A stretch of 47,215 bases of DNA, from IMG/VR virus record IMGVR_UViG_3300030002_000023, positions 1 through 47,215 of that record; one strand, written 5' to 3'. The notes under the pieces are model-generated. The model worked only from the letters and a program-made list of their open reading frames with translations. It had not been told where the DNA came from and ran no database searches. The stretch's first letter is position 1, and every line of letters starts with the position of its first letter. Source of the stretch: a virus. This document shows, piece by piece, positions 1-6,134 of this stretch. Made by a program: the position numbers and the translations under genes.

Positions 1-181
1 TAGTAAAATCAAAGTCAGTATCAGATTTCAAAAAAGCACGTAATAGCTGAATGGCTTCTTCTTGTTCTTCATTGAGAGTAACATTAGGGTCCCGGTCGGC
101 TGACTTCTTTGGTTTCTTTTCTTTCTTCGGTTTTACTACTTTAGGTTGGTTGAATAAATCAACAGCTTTATCTTTTTTCAT
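1..181 (-). CDS. Partial N-terminus of a probable SF1 (Dda/RecD-like) helicase
   Basis: The reverse complement of the left edge reads as an open frame from an ATG at 181 and continues out of the window, leaving about 60 residues. It starts with a lysine-rich stretch (KPKKEKKPKK) followed by LNEEQEEAIQLLRAFL. A 'L-x-x-x-Q-x-x-A-I-x-x-[IL]' pattern shortly before the P-loop is typical of phage SF1 helicases of the Dda/RecD group, where it contacts the adenine base. The Walker A motif would lie just outside the window, so the assignment is inference from this pattern alone. Its ATG overlaps the stop of the upstream gene by 4 nt (ATGA), indicating translational coupling in a minus-strand operon. 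Confidence 0.5.
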   Translation of the reverse strand, partial: MKKDKAVDLFNQPKVVKPKKEKKPKKSADRDPNVTLNEEQEEAIQLLRAFLKSDTDFDFT

Positions 182-420
182 AATCTATCAAATATTTCTT
201 TCAATAAATCTTTATTTTCCATTACATATCTAACAAAATCACTTTTGTCAGATTCATAAGGAATATAATTTTCTGAAAATTCAATGATATCAGACTCGAA
301 ATTCAATTCTTTTTGATGTTCTAATGCATCAATATCATTTTCGTACAACTGACCATCTGTGGTCTTAAATGCAGTTACTGGATTAAGAGTAATTACATCT
401 TTATTTTCATTTTCTTTCAT
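178..420 (-). CDS. Hypothetical acidic 80-aa protein
   Basis: An 80-residue acidic protein without cysteine, signal peptide or membrane segment. I do not recognise a family. It has ATGA overlaps at both ends, with the helicase-like gene downstream and the 111-aa gene upstream, so it is very probably a translated member of a replication-linked operon. The frame fits gaplessly between its neighbours, which is the main support. Confidence 0.65.
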   Translation of the reverse strand: MKENENKDVITLNPVTAFKTTDGQLYENDIDALEHQKELNFESDIIEFSENYIPYESDKSDFVRYVMENKDLLKEIFDRL

Positions 421-752
421 ACTCCAAATAAATAAAAGTCATTAGGATCATTGTGTTGTTTGCTATAATCGTTCTTGTACATTTCCAATTGAATATACGC
501 TCCAAGTTCTTTCTCTTCTTTGTCTTTTTTGATAAACTGTTTCTCACCGGCATTGAACGGCTTAATGAAGTTCTGATAATCTTTGAATCGCTTGCATAGT
601 AATTCAAATGTCAGTAGTTCTTTAGTAGGAAGTGGTTTATTCAATATGGTAAGCATAACTTGGTATATTACCTCAGCATTACCAATAGGACATAAGACAT
701 AAAGCTTTTCTAAGAACTCATCATAAGTTGTAATTACAAAGTGTGTAGACAT
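417..752 (-). CDS. Hypothetical 111-aa protein
   Basis: A soluble, mainly alpha-helical-looking 111-residue protein (MSTHFVITTYDEFLEKLYVL at the N-terminus) of no recognised family. Its stop overlaps the next start by ATGA and its start overlaps the upstream gene by 19 nt, the compact packing seen through this early arm. An overlapping 66-aa frame on the same strand (407-607) is a shadow. Confidence 0.65.
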   Translation of the reverse strand: MSTHFVITTYDEFLEKLYVLCPIGNAEVIYQVMLTILNKPLPTKELLTFELLCKRFKDYQNFIKPFNAGEKQFIKKDKEEKELGAYIQLEMYKNDYSKQHNDPNDFYLFGV

Positions 753-1099
753 AGCTTTTTATATTTTTGTTTAGAAACTGTTTCACCACACATGACGTGC
801 ATACCAATGATTAATGAAATAGTTGAGAATATCTCAGGAAGGATATTAATCTTATGGAGCTTGATACAGATATTTATCTTTTCATCAATAAATTCTATAC
901 GTTCGTCATTTTTCCACACAAGAAAGAGATGATTGTATTCATCCATTTGTATGTATGCAATTTCCTTTTCTATTGTTTCGAAAAGGGCACTGTTCTTCTC
1001 TCTGTTGAACTTAAATATGTAACCTAAGTAGTCAGCATAGAAATTCAATTTAGCTAGCTCAAAAGAGCTTAAATTCGGTTTTACTAATTTTGTTTTCAT
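734..1099 (-). CDS. Hypothetical 121-aa protein
   Basis: A 121-residue protein and the first gene of the minus-strand run that leads into the helicase-like gene. The middle has alternating beta/alpha character (IAYIQMDEYNHLFLVWKNDE) and the C-terminus is hydrophobic and cysteine-containing (IIGMHVMCGE). No family recognised. It diverges from the HU/IHF-like gene at 1193, so the 94-nt gap must hold promoters for both directions. Only the plus-directed one is obvious. Confidence 0.6.
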   Translation of the reverse strand: MKTKLVKPNLSSFELAKLNFYADYLGYIFKFNREKNSALFETIEKEIAYIQMDEYNHLFLVWKNDERIEFIDEKINICIKLHKINILPEIFSTISLIIGMHVMCGETVSKQKYKKLCLHTL

Positions 1100-1123
1100 T
1101 TACGTTATGTTTTATGAAAGTGT

Positions 1124-1131
1124 TATCTTTG
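1124..1131 (+). promoter_or_regulatory. Bacteroidetes-type -7 promoter element (TATCTTTG)
   Basis: TATCTTTG matches the Bacteroidetes sigma-ABfr -7 consensus TAnnTTTG and lies about 60 nt before the HU/IHF-like gene. I see no convincing -33 TTTG at 19-21 nt spacing. The same TTATCTTTG string precedes genes at 9616 and 11012. Confidence 0.55.
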
Positions 1132-1192
1132 TCGCAAATCATTATGATATGCTATTTAATCTACAATAGTAGAAATTGATATAAACAACATT

Positions 1193-1510
1193 ATGCTATT
1201 TACAAATAAAGAGATAAGTAAAAGAGTCCTGGCCAAAGTAAAAGAACAGGATCCAGTAAATTTTAAATCTGTCACGCGTAACGATATAGAAAGACTACTA
1301 AACTATTATGGTCAAGTAATTTCCCATATCATTAAACGTGGAGGTTTTCTTACGTTATCAGTGTACAAGACACACAAATTCAACCGGTGCATACGAATAG
1401 CTCCAATTGAAAGAAAAATAATCTACAAAGTGTTTCTTGAACGTTGTATAAGGCGTAATATGATAATAACAAAAGCTATTAAAGAGAGAGCTAATTCTTT
1501 GAACCAATAG
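1193..1510 (+). CDS. HU/IHF-like DNA-binding protein (crAss IHF-subunit type)
   Basis: A 105-residue basic protein and the only plus-strand gene in the first 9.5 kb. The N-terminal half (NDIERLLNYYGQVISHIIKRGGFLTLSVYK) resembles the helix-helix-beta start of HU/IHF folds, with the central glycine pair followed by a beta strand. The C-terminal half is very basic, consistent with DNA contact. crAss-like phages are known to encode divergent IHF subunits, and a second candidate is at 32826. Expected role: DNA bending in replication, packaging or transcription. Its 3' end overlaps the convergent gene at 1491 by 20 nt. The fold is inferred by eye, so a different small basic protein is possible. Confidence 0.5.
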   Translation: MLFTNKEISKRVLAKVKEQDPVNFKSVTRNDIERLLNYYGQVISHIIKRGGFLTLSVYKTHKFNRCIRIAPIERKIIYKVFLERCIRRNMIITKAIKERANSLNQ

Positions 1511-1892
1511 TATTCTTTTGAAATTCTTCATCAAATTCTTTCTGCATTCTTTCCTCGTCATTAATACGACCATTAATAATAGCAAGCCAACAAAAGAAAT
1601 TATTTAAAAGCACAATGACTTGCATGAAAGGTATAACGTATAACTGACATTCATCATCGGATTCAATATAGAATAATAGGCTTGAAGCTATATGTACACG
1701 TTTAAGTGCATAAGCAAGGCATATATTCAGAAGTACAATAGTTATCCAAAATAGGAATAGTACTGCCATCCATTGAATAGGTGAGAATAGTCCAAGAACA
1801 TGATTGTTGTTTGTCCGGAAATCATATTCAAGACCTAAGAACATGCCGACAAACAGCATTATCGACAATATGCTATAAATGAGATTTTTCAT
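1491..1892 (-). CDS. Three-segment membrane protein, 133 aa
   Basis: Three hydrophobic segments are visible: residues ~4-22 (IYSILSIMLFVGMFLGL), ~40-62 (WMAVLFLFWITIVLLNICLAY) and ~85-105 (VIPFMQVIVLLNNFFCWLAII). A charged, soluble tail follows (DEERMQKEFDEEF). It is probably an inner-membrane protein of unknown function. It lies 1 nt after the stop-to-start junction with the 91-aa gene upstream, so the two are likely co-transcribed. No holin-family signature is evident and it is far from the lysis region. Confidence 0.6.
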   Translation of the reverse strand: MKNLIYSILSIMLFVGMFLGLEYDFRTNNNHVLGLFSPIQWMAVLFLFWITIVLLNICLAYALKRVHIASSLLFYIESDDECQLYVIPFMQVIVLLNNFFCWLAIINGRINDEERMQKEFDEEFQKNTIGSKN

Positions 1893-1893
1893 C

Positions 1894-2169
1894 TTAATTT
1901 ACTTTTTTGAGATATACTAAGTTTGTGTTACTTACTGCAATCGCCGACGGTTCACCAATAACAAGTTCTTTGATCTTGTATGGTAATACTACACTTTCGT
2001 CTTTTGGCTCAATAGAATCTACTTGTAAGAAGTTCTTTGGATAAGATGGAGAAGAATATACTTCACCAACTTTAAGTTCTTCTTGTGTATCGTAAGAGTA
2101 TCTACGTAACTCAACAGTTGGTACAATAGCAACCGGTTCTTTTACGAACAACATTTTTACTGTATGCAT
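1894..2169 (-). CDS. Hypothetical 91-aa protein
   Basis: A 91-residue, mostly beta-type protein (MHTVKMLFVKEPVAIVPTVE at the start, KKVN at the end) with no cysteines and no membrane segment. No family recognised. It is followed at once by the three-TM gene, suggesting co-transcription. A hairpin terminator at 2195-2228 lies just upstream of its start, so transcription from the right is probably interrupted before this gene, yet no own promoter is obvious. Confidence 0.6.
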   Translation of the reverse strand: MHTVKMLFVKEPVAIVPTVELRRYSYDTQEELKVGEVYSSPSYPKNFLQVDSIEPKDESVVLPYKIKELVIGEPSAIAVSNTNLVYLKKVN

Positions 2170-2194
2170 TTTATTAGTTTTTAATTTGAAACGA

Positions 2195-2228
2195 AAACGT
2201 CCAGATACAATAAAGTACCTGGACGTTT
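2195..2228 (-). terminator. Intrinsic terminator-like hairpin
   Basis: A perfect 10-bp inverted repeat, AAACGTCCAG / CTGGACGTTT, encloses a 14-nt loop. Three more base pairs (TAC/GTA) can form inside the loop. In the minus direction the stem is followed by a short T run (TTTTCGTTT). It sits 41 nt after the stop of the 55-aa minus-strand gene. The arms are T-rich on both sides, so it could work in either direction. Confidence 0.65.
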
Positions 2229-2269
2229 AATTTATATCAATCTATTATTTTACTGACACCTGTTTGCAT

Positions 2270-2437
2270 CTAACCATACGAACTAGATAGTTCAAGTGTT
2301 GCTTTGCAATAGGCTTTCTTTAAAGTTTGATTGATATCCGAAACAAATCTAATAATAACCGTAATCACGTGTTGTTGTGTGTCGCTGCATAATGCAAACG
2401 TCTGGCTGGTGATGGGATGAATTATTGATTGTATCAT
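2270..2437 (-). CDS. Small hypothetical protein, 55 aa
   Basis: An uninterrupted 55-codon frame with ATG at 2437 and TAG at 2270-2272, filling an otherwise empty gap. It starts MIQSIIHPITSQTFALCSD, ends LELSSSYG and carries two cysteines. A TAnnTTTG element (TACATTTG) lies just 5 nt before the ATG and a hairpin terminator follows the stop, so it could be a self-contained, near-leaderless transcription unit. No family recognised. The alternative is that the transcript is a structured small RNA and the frame is fortuitous. Confidence 0.45.
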   Translation of the reverse strand: MIQSIIHPITSQTFALCSDTQQHVITVIIRFVSDINQTLKKAYCKATLELSSSYG

Positions 2438-2442
2438 GACTG

Positions 2443-2450
2443 CAAATGTA
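2443..2450 (-). promoter_or_regulatory. Possible -7 promoter element on the minus strand (TACATTTG)
   Basis: Read on the minus strand this is TACATTTGC, matching TAnnTTTG, between the 322-aa gene and the 55-aa frame. Transcription would begin nearly at the ATG of the 55-aa frame. No clear -33 box is visible. Confidence 0.4.
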
Positions 2451-2469
2451 TAAAATTATTTGAATAAAA

Positions 2470-3438
2470 CTACTTTCTTCTTTTCTTTTTGTAATTGTTA
2501 CGCTTTTGCTTTTTAGTATCCCATGGCTTATCTTCTATAATAGTATTTGCTAAATAATCTCTACTTATAGCAGTATAATCAAATATAGGAACTTCTTTTA
2601 TTTGTTCAGTAATACCAATAGACATTTCTTTGAAAGTAATTGGATCCATTCTTAATCCTTTTCCAATATTAGGTATATTAGCAACACCAATGATAACTCC
2701 ACCATTTTTAGCATATTCTCTTAGTATATGAGATTCTTGCATACATGATTTGCCTGGTCCTACACCAATAATAATTCCTTTCGATTTTCCTTCAACATCA
2801 TATAAATCTGTTTTATCAAATATATTTGGTTGATACCATTTTTCAGAAAGAACAATTTCAATAGGATGTCCAGCTACACCAAAAACACTTTCTGATATTT
2901 CATCAGTAATTTTACGTGTTACTTGATTGTATTTAGTCATCATATTTTTCCAATCTTCAAAAGTAAAAGATGGATCAGGACAATCGCGCATATACTCTTT
3001 GTATTCTTTCCAACCAGTCATAATAACCGGTTCATTCCAAGGATAGTCTTTTGGAAACTCAACTTTAAAAGGCATACCATGTAAACCAAGACCAGATTCA
3101 TCTTCTTGAACAAATGTAGGTTTCTTACTGATACCTTTTATCAATTCAACAAGTTTATCAAAATCTATATGTTTTGGTGGTTTTACTATAAGTATTCCTT
3201 CTGCAGTTTTAAACATTTCCATTAAATTATGCATTGGTTTTGGTTCTTGCGTTTTTTCAGCTTTAAACTCATTATACCAATAATCTTTTGCAGCTTGTGA
3301 TTTAGCACCATCAATAAATGAATCTTTTGAATAATCAAAAAACATTCCATCTTGATCTGACATAGAATCATCAGGTTTACCAAAACCATTAGTAGAATAT
3401 ACTTCTGCAGCTATTTCTATGTTTTTTTCTAAGTCCAT
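2470..3438 (-). CDS. Hypothetical 322-aa protein with GPGKS motif
   Basis: The largest complete gene of the minus-strand arm. I place the start at 3438 (MDLEKNIEIA), because a start at 3516 would overlap the upstream gene by 68 nt. Residues ~221-260 read KGIIIGVGPGKSCMQ, then a helix, then NGGVIIGVANIPNIGKG: two hydrophobic beta strands each ending in a glycine-rich turn, as in a Rossmann-like or P-loop-like fold. GVGPGKS is not a canonical Walker A because the first glycine spacing is wrong. The C-terminus is strongly basic (KKQKRNNYKKKRRK), suggesting nucleic-acid binding. No family recognised, and enzymatic activity is only a possibility. Confidence 0.7.
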   Translation of the reverse strand: MDLEKNIEIAAEVYSTNGFGKPDDSMSDQDGMFFDYSKDSFIDGAKSQAAKDYWYNEFKAEKTQEPKPMHNLMEMFKTAEGILIVKPPKHIDFDKLVELIKGISKKPTFVQEDESGLGLHGMPFKVEFPKDYPWNEPVIMTGWKEYKEYMRDCPDPSFTFEDWKNMMTKYNQVTRKITDEISESVFGVAGHPIEIVLSEKWYQPNIFDKTDLYDVEGKSKGIIIGVGPGKSCMQESHILREYAKNGGVIIGVANIPNIGKGLRMDPITFKEMSIGITEQIKEVPIFDYTAISRDYLANTIIEDKPWDTKKQKRNNYKKKRRK

Positions 3439-3448
3439 AATATCGATT

Positions 3449-3778
3449 TTAAAGCGTTCTAATGATAGATTTATCTTTCTTGGTATGATTGTTTTGTTTA
3501 CCCCATAAAGTAGCAAGGGAACTAATTGAAACGCTTAATTCAGCATTAGCTGCAGCAGCACTCTTAGTCACTTCTTCCACAAGAACAGATAACGACTTAT
3601 CTTTAATGACAAGTACTGTTGCTGTTATCACACATCCGTATTCTAATCTTTTCAGACCATCCGGATAGGTAAGCTTACATATCATACCTTGATGGCGACC
3701 TATCGGAAAGCGGCCGAACTTCGGTTGACACACATCAACTACGATAGTATCACCTACACATACTTTTTCTTTTTTCAT
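3449..3778 (-). CDS. Hypothetical beta-rich 109-aa protein
   Basis: A 109-residue protein starting MKKEKVCVGDTIVVDVCQPKFG and rich in beta-strand-forming segments (GCVITATVLVIKDKSLSVLVEEV). The pattern suggests a small SH3/OB-like barrel. The tail is hydrophilic and basic (KQNNHTKKDKS). It overlaps nothing when the downstream 322-aa gene starts at 3438, leaving a 10-nt gap typical of an operon. No family recognised. Confidence 0.65.
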   Translation of the reverse strand: MKKEKVCVGDTIVVDVCQPKFGRFPIGRHQGMICKLTYPDGLKRLEYGCVITATVLVIKDKSLSVLVEEVTKSAAAANAELSVSISSLATLWGKQNNHTKKDKSIIRTL

Positions 3779-3802
3779 TTTATTTGAGTTTTAGTAATAA
3801 TT

Positions 3803-4075
3803 TTATTTACTATAATGTTTATATAATTCACCTGATTTTATTTCAGTTAGATAATACCATTCATTTTCATATTCTTGTCTACCACCACCATTTAATAAAT
3901 GAGTAATGAATTTTTCTTCATTAGATGGTCCAATAATACGAGCATGTTTTTTACCATAAAATAATAACCTCAGTTCTTCTCTAGTTGGTTTTGTAATAAA
4001 TACAGCATGAAAATATTCACCATCTTGATCATATTCATTAATACCTCTAGTTATTACAAAAAATGTATTTTCCAT
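3803..4075 (-). CDS. Hypothetical 90-aa protein
   Basis: I choose the start at 4075 (MENTFFVITRGINEYDQDGE), because the upstream in-frame extension to 4138 would run into the neighbouring gene and is AT-rich low-information sequence. The protein is soluble, with aromatic and charged residues and a FITKPTREELRLLFYGKKHA segment. No recognised domain. It lies between the beta-barrel gene (10 nt away) and the 109-aa gene. Confidence 0.6.
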   Translation of the reverse strand: MENTFFVITRGINEYDQDGEYFHAVFITKPTREELRLLFYGKKHARIIGPSNEEKFITHLLNGGGRQEYENEWYYLTEIKSGELYKHYSK

Positions 4076-4085
4076 TATGCTATAT

Positions 4086-4667
4086 TTAATAATAATTTTT
4101 ACGTTCGCAATTACATTTACTATGAAGAGGAATATCATACGATACTTTAAATTGCAAGTACATATCGTTATGCTTTGAGGTTATAGGCCAATATCCTTCC
4201 ATATAGTTTGTATTGGCATACATAAGACCAAATTCAATATTGACAGAAGTACGATAACCAATGCCAACATATTCAGAAAAGAATAGATTATTACGTGAGG
4301 TACGATCAAATTGATTAGGAACTAATTTAAACTGATTGCTTAATGTATTAGCATTATAATGTAAGCCAAGAACACCATAGAACTTACCAGTACTAAGTAG
4401 ATTAATACCTATTGAAGCCATCTCTACATTATATGAGTATTGGCGTTCTCTACGTCGTTCATTATCTATCCCGGACATCATAGTAATAGCCATTACTGGT
4501 TGTATTACTATTGGTCCAATAATATGATTAAACGAAGCGGATAGACTGGCACCAGTTTCATTACCGGTATCTGTTTTGGGAGCTACAATAGCACCACCAA
4601 AGGAAAGAAAGTTTTGCGCTATAGCCATTATGGGTAATAAGCACAATAGAAGTAATAGTTTTTTCAT
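4086..4667 (-). CDS. Predicted outer-membrane beta-barrel protein with signal peptide
   Basis: A 193-residue protein with a clear Sec signal peptide (MKKLLLLLCLLPIMAIAQ, cleavage after AIAQ). I chose the start at 4667 for this reason; the longer frame adds eight residues before the signal. The mature part consists of alternating hydrophobic/polar strands and glycine/asparagine turns (FLSFGGAIVAP, IGINLLSTGKFYGVLGLHYN, YVGIGYRTSVNIEFGLMYAN, YLQFKVSYDIPL), the look of a small OmpW/OmpX-like barrel. It probably inserts into the host outer membrane. The usual terminal aromatic residue is absent: 13 residues rich in Cys and Lys follow the last strand. A 50-aa membrane protein and a CxxC protein lie upstream. 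A role in superinfection exclusion or envelope remodelling is inference only. Confidence 0.65.
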   Translation of the reverse strand: MKKLLLLLCLLPIMAIAQNFLSFGGAIVAPKTDTGNETGASLSASFNHIIGPIVIQPVMAITMMSGIDNERRRERQYSYNVEMASIGINLLSTGKFYGVLGLHYNANTLSNQFKLVPNQFDRTSRNNLFFSEYVGIGYRTSVNIEFGLMYANTNYMEGYWPITSKHNDMYLQFKVSYDIPLHSKCNCERKNYY

Positions 4668-4668
4668 T

Positions 4669-4821
4669 TTATTTGTTTTCGTCGGGTTCATAATAAACTC
4701 GAGCAGGTTTACTTAATTCAATATCAAATATCTCAATGATAGCACTAGAAAAGAACATAAGTCCTATCAATACCATCAATAAAAATAAGAACACGAATGT
4801 CTTTTTACGCTTTAGTTTCAT
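4669..4821 (-). CDS. Small single-pass membrane protein, 50 aa
   Basis: A 50-codon frame between the beta-barrel gene (1 nt from stop to start) and the 93-aa gene (ATGA overlap). It has a basic N-terminus (MKLKRKKT), one long hydrophobic segment (residues ~9-30) and a short charged C-terminal tail (RVYYEPDENK). The topology is N-in with the tail in the periplasm. The exact fit between neighbours supports its being real. Function unknown. Confidence 0.6.
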   Translation of the reverse strand: MKLKRKKTFVFLFLLMVLIGLMFFSSAIIEIFDIELSKPARVYYEPDENK

Positions 4822-5099
4822 ATCTTTCTTCTTTTAAAGTATTTGAATAGCGCATAAACTGTCAGAAACATAGCAAAGAGCAACGTTCCATCACCAACTG
4901 GCACTGTATTGCATCCACAATGTTTCCAGTAGCCATAACCCCATCCTTTGCCACATACATAACAATGAGTAAGAACAGGATTACATTGAGTAGTCGCTTG
5001 TGCATTAGCCGGACTATAAGGTTCAATAGTAGTTATTGTTGATAACTGCTCAGGTTGTGATTGTAAATCACTAAAAGGTACATAAGTTGTTTCAGTCAT
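4818..5099 (-). CDS. Cysteine-containing protein with C-terminal membrane anchor, 93 aa
   Basis: The N-terminal half is Thr/Pro/Gln-rich and probably disordered. The middle has a cysteine cluster (CNPVLTHCYVCGKGWGYGYW, then KHCGCN) that could bind zinc or form disulphides. The C-terminus is a single membrane segment (LLFAMFLTVYALFKYF) followed by a basic stop (KRRKI). It is the first gene of the small envelope cluster 4086-5099 and lies just downstream of a tRNA-like gene. No family recognised. Confidence 0.6.
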   Translation of the reverse strand: MTETTYVPFSDLQSQPEQLSTITTIEPYSPANAQATTQCNPVLTHCYVCGKGWGYGYWKHCGCNTVPVGDGTLLFAMFLTVYALFKYFKRRKI

Positions 5100-5123
5100 G
5101 ATTATTATTTGATTATTAATTTG

Positions 5124-5232
5124 TGATCTAACTCTGATTCGAACAGAGAATTATAGTGTATAAGCCTGACACCGTAGTTCGTATGACTTTTCTTTAAATT
5201 ACTATGCGTATAACCAATTCCGCCATTAGATC
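5124..5232 (-). tRNA. Atypical tRNA-like gene, Leu-like D arm, enlarged middle
   Basis: On the minus strand a 7-bp acceptor stem (GATCTAA / TTAGATC), a Leu-like D arm (TGGCGGAATTGGTTATACGC) and a perfect T arm (CTCTG-TTCGAAT-CAGAG) are present in the right order, with discriminator A. The span is 109 nt, about 20 longer than a class II tRNA. The anticodon region cannot be folded normally. Either ATAGT/ACTAT closes a 43-nt loop with a 4-nt variable loop, or TAGT/ACTA closes a 22-nt loop followed by a long variable arm (GGTGT/ACACT). TTTAAAG in the first part could supply a UAA (Leu) anticodon. It may be a functional odd tRNA, a decaying tRNA, or a tRNA with an insertion. Confidence 0.55.
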
Positions 5233-5241
5233 ATACCATTA

Positions 5242-5550
5242 TTACATTTCTAGTACAATAGGAATATACTTTCTTACAGTATCAGCAAGCTTAGGACTAT
5301 TCTCAAGCTTAGTAACAAGCTGAGTACATGTAGTAGCACCAAAGGTATTCACAACGATTTGTAATGCCCTTAAAAGAGCATATCCTTCGGCTTCACTATT
5401 AATCACACATTGAATAACAAGCTCTTCATTACGTGGATAATTCAACACTGATTTAGCAGTTGCTAAAGGTTGTCCACCACCATCAATAGCTTCATTAGCA
5501 GGTACTTTTTTTACACCTAAATCTGCACTAGGTTCTTTACCATTTTCCAT
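5242..5550 (-). CDS. Hypothetical 102-aa protein
   Basis: Starts MENGKEPSADLGVKKVPANE with a flexible, glycine-containing N-terminus, then an alpha/beta region (EELVIQCVINSEAEGYALLR) and a helical C-terminus. No recognised domain, cysteine cluster or membrane segment. It follows a terminator hairpin and a possible TAATTTTG -7 element at 5588-5595, so it may have its own promoter and run into the tRNA-like gene. Confidence 0.6.
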   Translation of the reverse strand: MENGKEPSADLGVKKVPANEAIDGGGQPLATAKSVLNYPRNEELVIQCVINSEAEGYALLRALQIVVNTFGATTCTQLVTKLENSPKLADTVRKYIPIVLEM

Positions 5551-5576
5551 TTGATTTAATTTAAATATTAAACAAA

Positions 5577-5610
5577 AAAAAGAGTTACAAAATTAATCAT
5601 AACTCTTTTT
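5577..5610 (-). terminator. Intrinsic terminator hairpin, probably bidirectional
   Basis: A perfect 11-bp inverted repeat, AAAAAGAGTTA / TAACTCTTTTT, with a 12-nt loop. On the minus strand the stem ends in a long T run. It lies between the 61-aa gene and the 102-aa gene and should end the transcript of the 5628-6866 cluster. Confidence 0.75.
5588..5595 (-). promoter_or_regulatory. Possible -7 element (TAATTTTG) inside the terminator loop
   Basis: The reverse complement is TAATTTTG, matching TAnnTTTG, 38 nt before the start of the 102-aa gene. It lies in the loop of the preceding terminator, so it could restart transcription right after termination. AT-rich sequence makes chance matches likely. 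Confidence 0.3.
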
Positions 5611-5627
5611 ATATACTACTACAAAAT

Positions 5628-5813
5628 TCATCCGATGCCCGGACATGTAAACATAGCCAATACTTCTGATTCAACAGGAACATACTGATCAATGTAATCA
5701 GCAGTTTGTTGATTTAAATTTGTAGCTAAAAATTTCTTAATCATCATTCTTTCCTCTTGTCTAACAAGTTCTATTACCTTACTAAGAGGTAAATGCAATG
5801 TTATTTCTTCCAT
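5628..5813 (-). CDS. Hypothetical 61-aa protein
   Basis: A short, mainly helical protein (MEEITLHLPLSKVIELVRQE at the start) with no recognised family. It is 1 nt from the stop-start junction with the 102-aa virion-like gene upstream and is followed by a strong terminator, so it is the last gene of the cluster 5628-6866. Confidence 0.55.
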   Translation of the reverse strand: MEEITLHLPLSKVIELVRQEERMMIKKFLATNLNQQTADYIDQYVPVESEVLAMFTCPGIG

Positions 5814-5814
5814 C

Positions 5815-6123
5815 TTAATGAGTTTTAGAGGTTACCTTATTAGTTTCATAAACTGCTAAAGCACTACTTGCTCCGGCTGCAATAGCCATAAAAGATGCAA
5901 TAGAGTTAGTTTCGAATGCTTCACCACCTTCCTGAGAAGATGATGCCGGGAACAATTGAATTTCATAATCAGTAGCAGATACAACCGAATAAGGACCACT
6001 CAAAGGAATTTTCTTTATATAGATTATATTAGTACTGGTATTCTGAAATCGAATGTTACTTCTTTTCTTATTTATAGGAGCGACTACTATAGCCGAAGTA
6101 CCTACAATTACTGGACTGGCCAT
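5815..6123 (-). CDS. Virion-like small beta-structured protein, 102 aa
   Basis: A beta-rich, Ser/Ala-rich protein. The pattern 'RSNIRFQNTSTNIIYIKK ... LFPASSSQEGGEAF ... FMAIAAGASSALAVYETN' is typical of small phage proteins with a jelly-roll-like layout: an I-x-N-x-[SG]-x-x-x-[IV]-Y-I strand, an L-x-P turn, and a late A-x-x-V-x-E strand. Such proteins often decorate capsids or tails, but no defined family name can be given. It pairs with the glycine-rich 243-aa protein immediately upstream (11-nt gap). Confidence 0.6.
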   Translation of the reverse strand: MASPVIVGTSAIVVAPINKKRSNIRFQNTSTNIIYIKKIPLSGPYSVVSATDYEIQLFPASSSQEGGEAFETNSIASFMAIAAGASSALAVYETNKVTSKTH

Positions 6124-6134
6124 AATTGCAAGTA

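Noticed and set aside
741-932. 63-aa plus-strand frame antisense to the 121-aa gene
   Set aside because: Contained in a minus-strand operon gene with good junctions; no promoter or start context.
2195-2460. Second tRNA or structured RNA in the gap upstream of 2195
   Set aside because: No T-arm GTTCGAxTC or acceptor pairing; the region has a continuous 55-codon frame instead.
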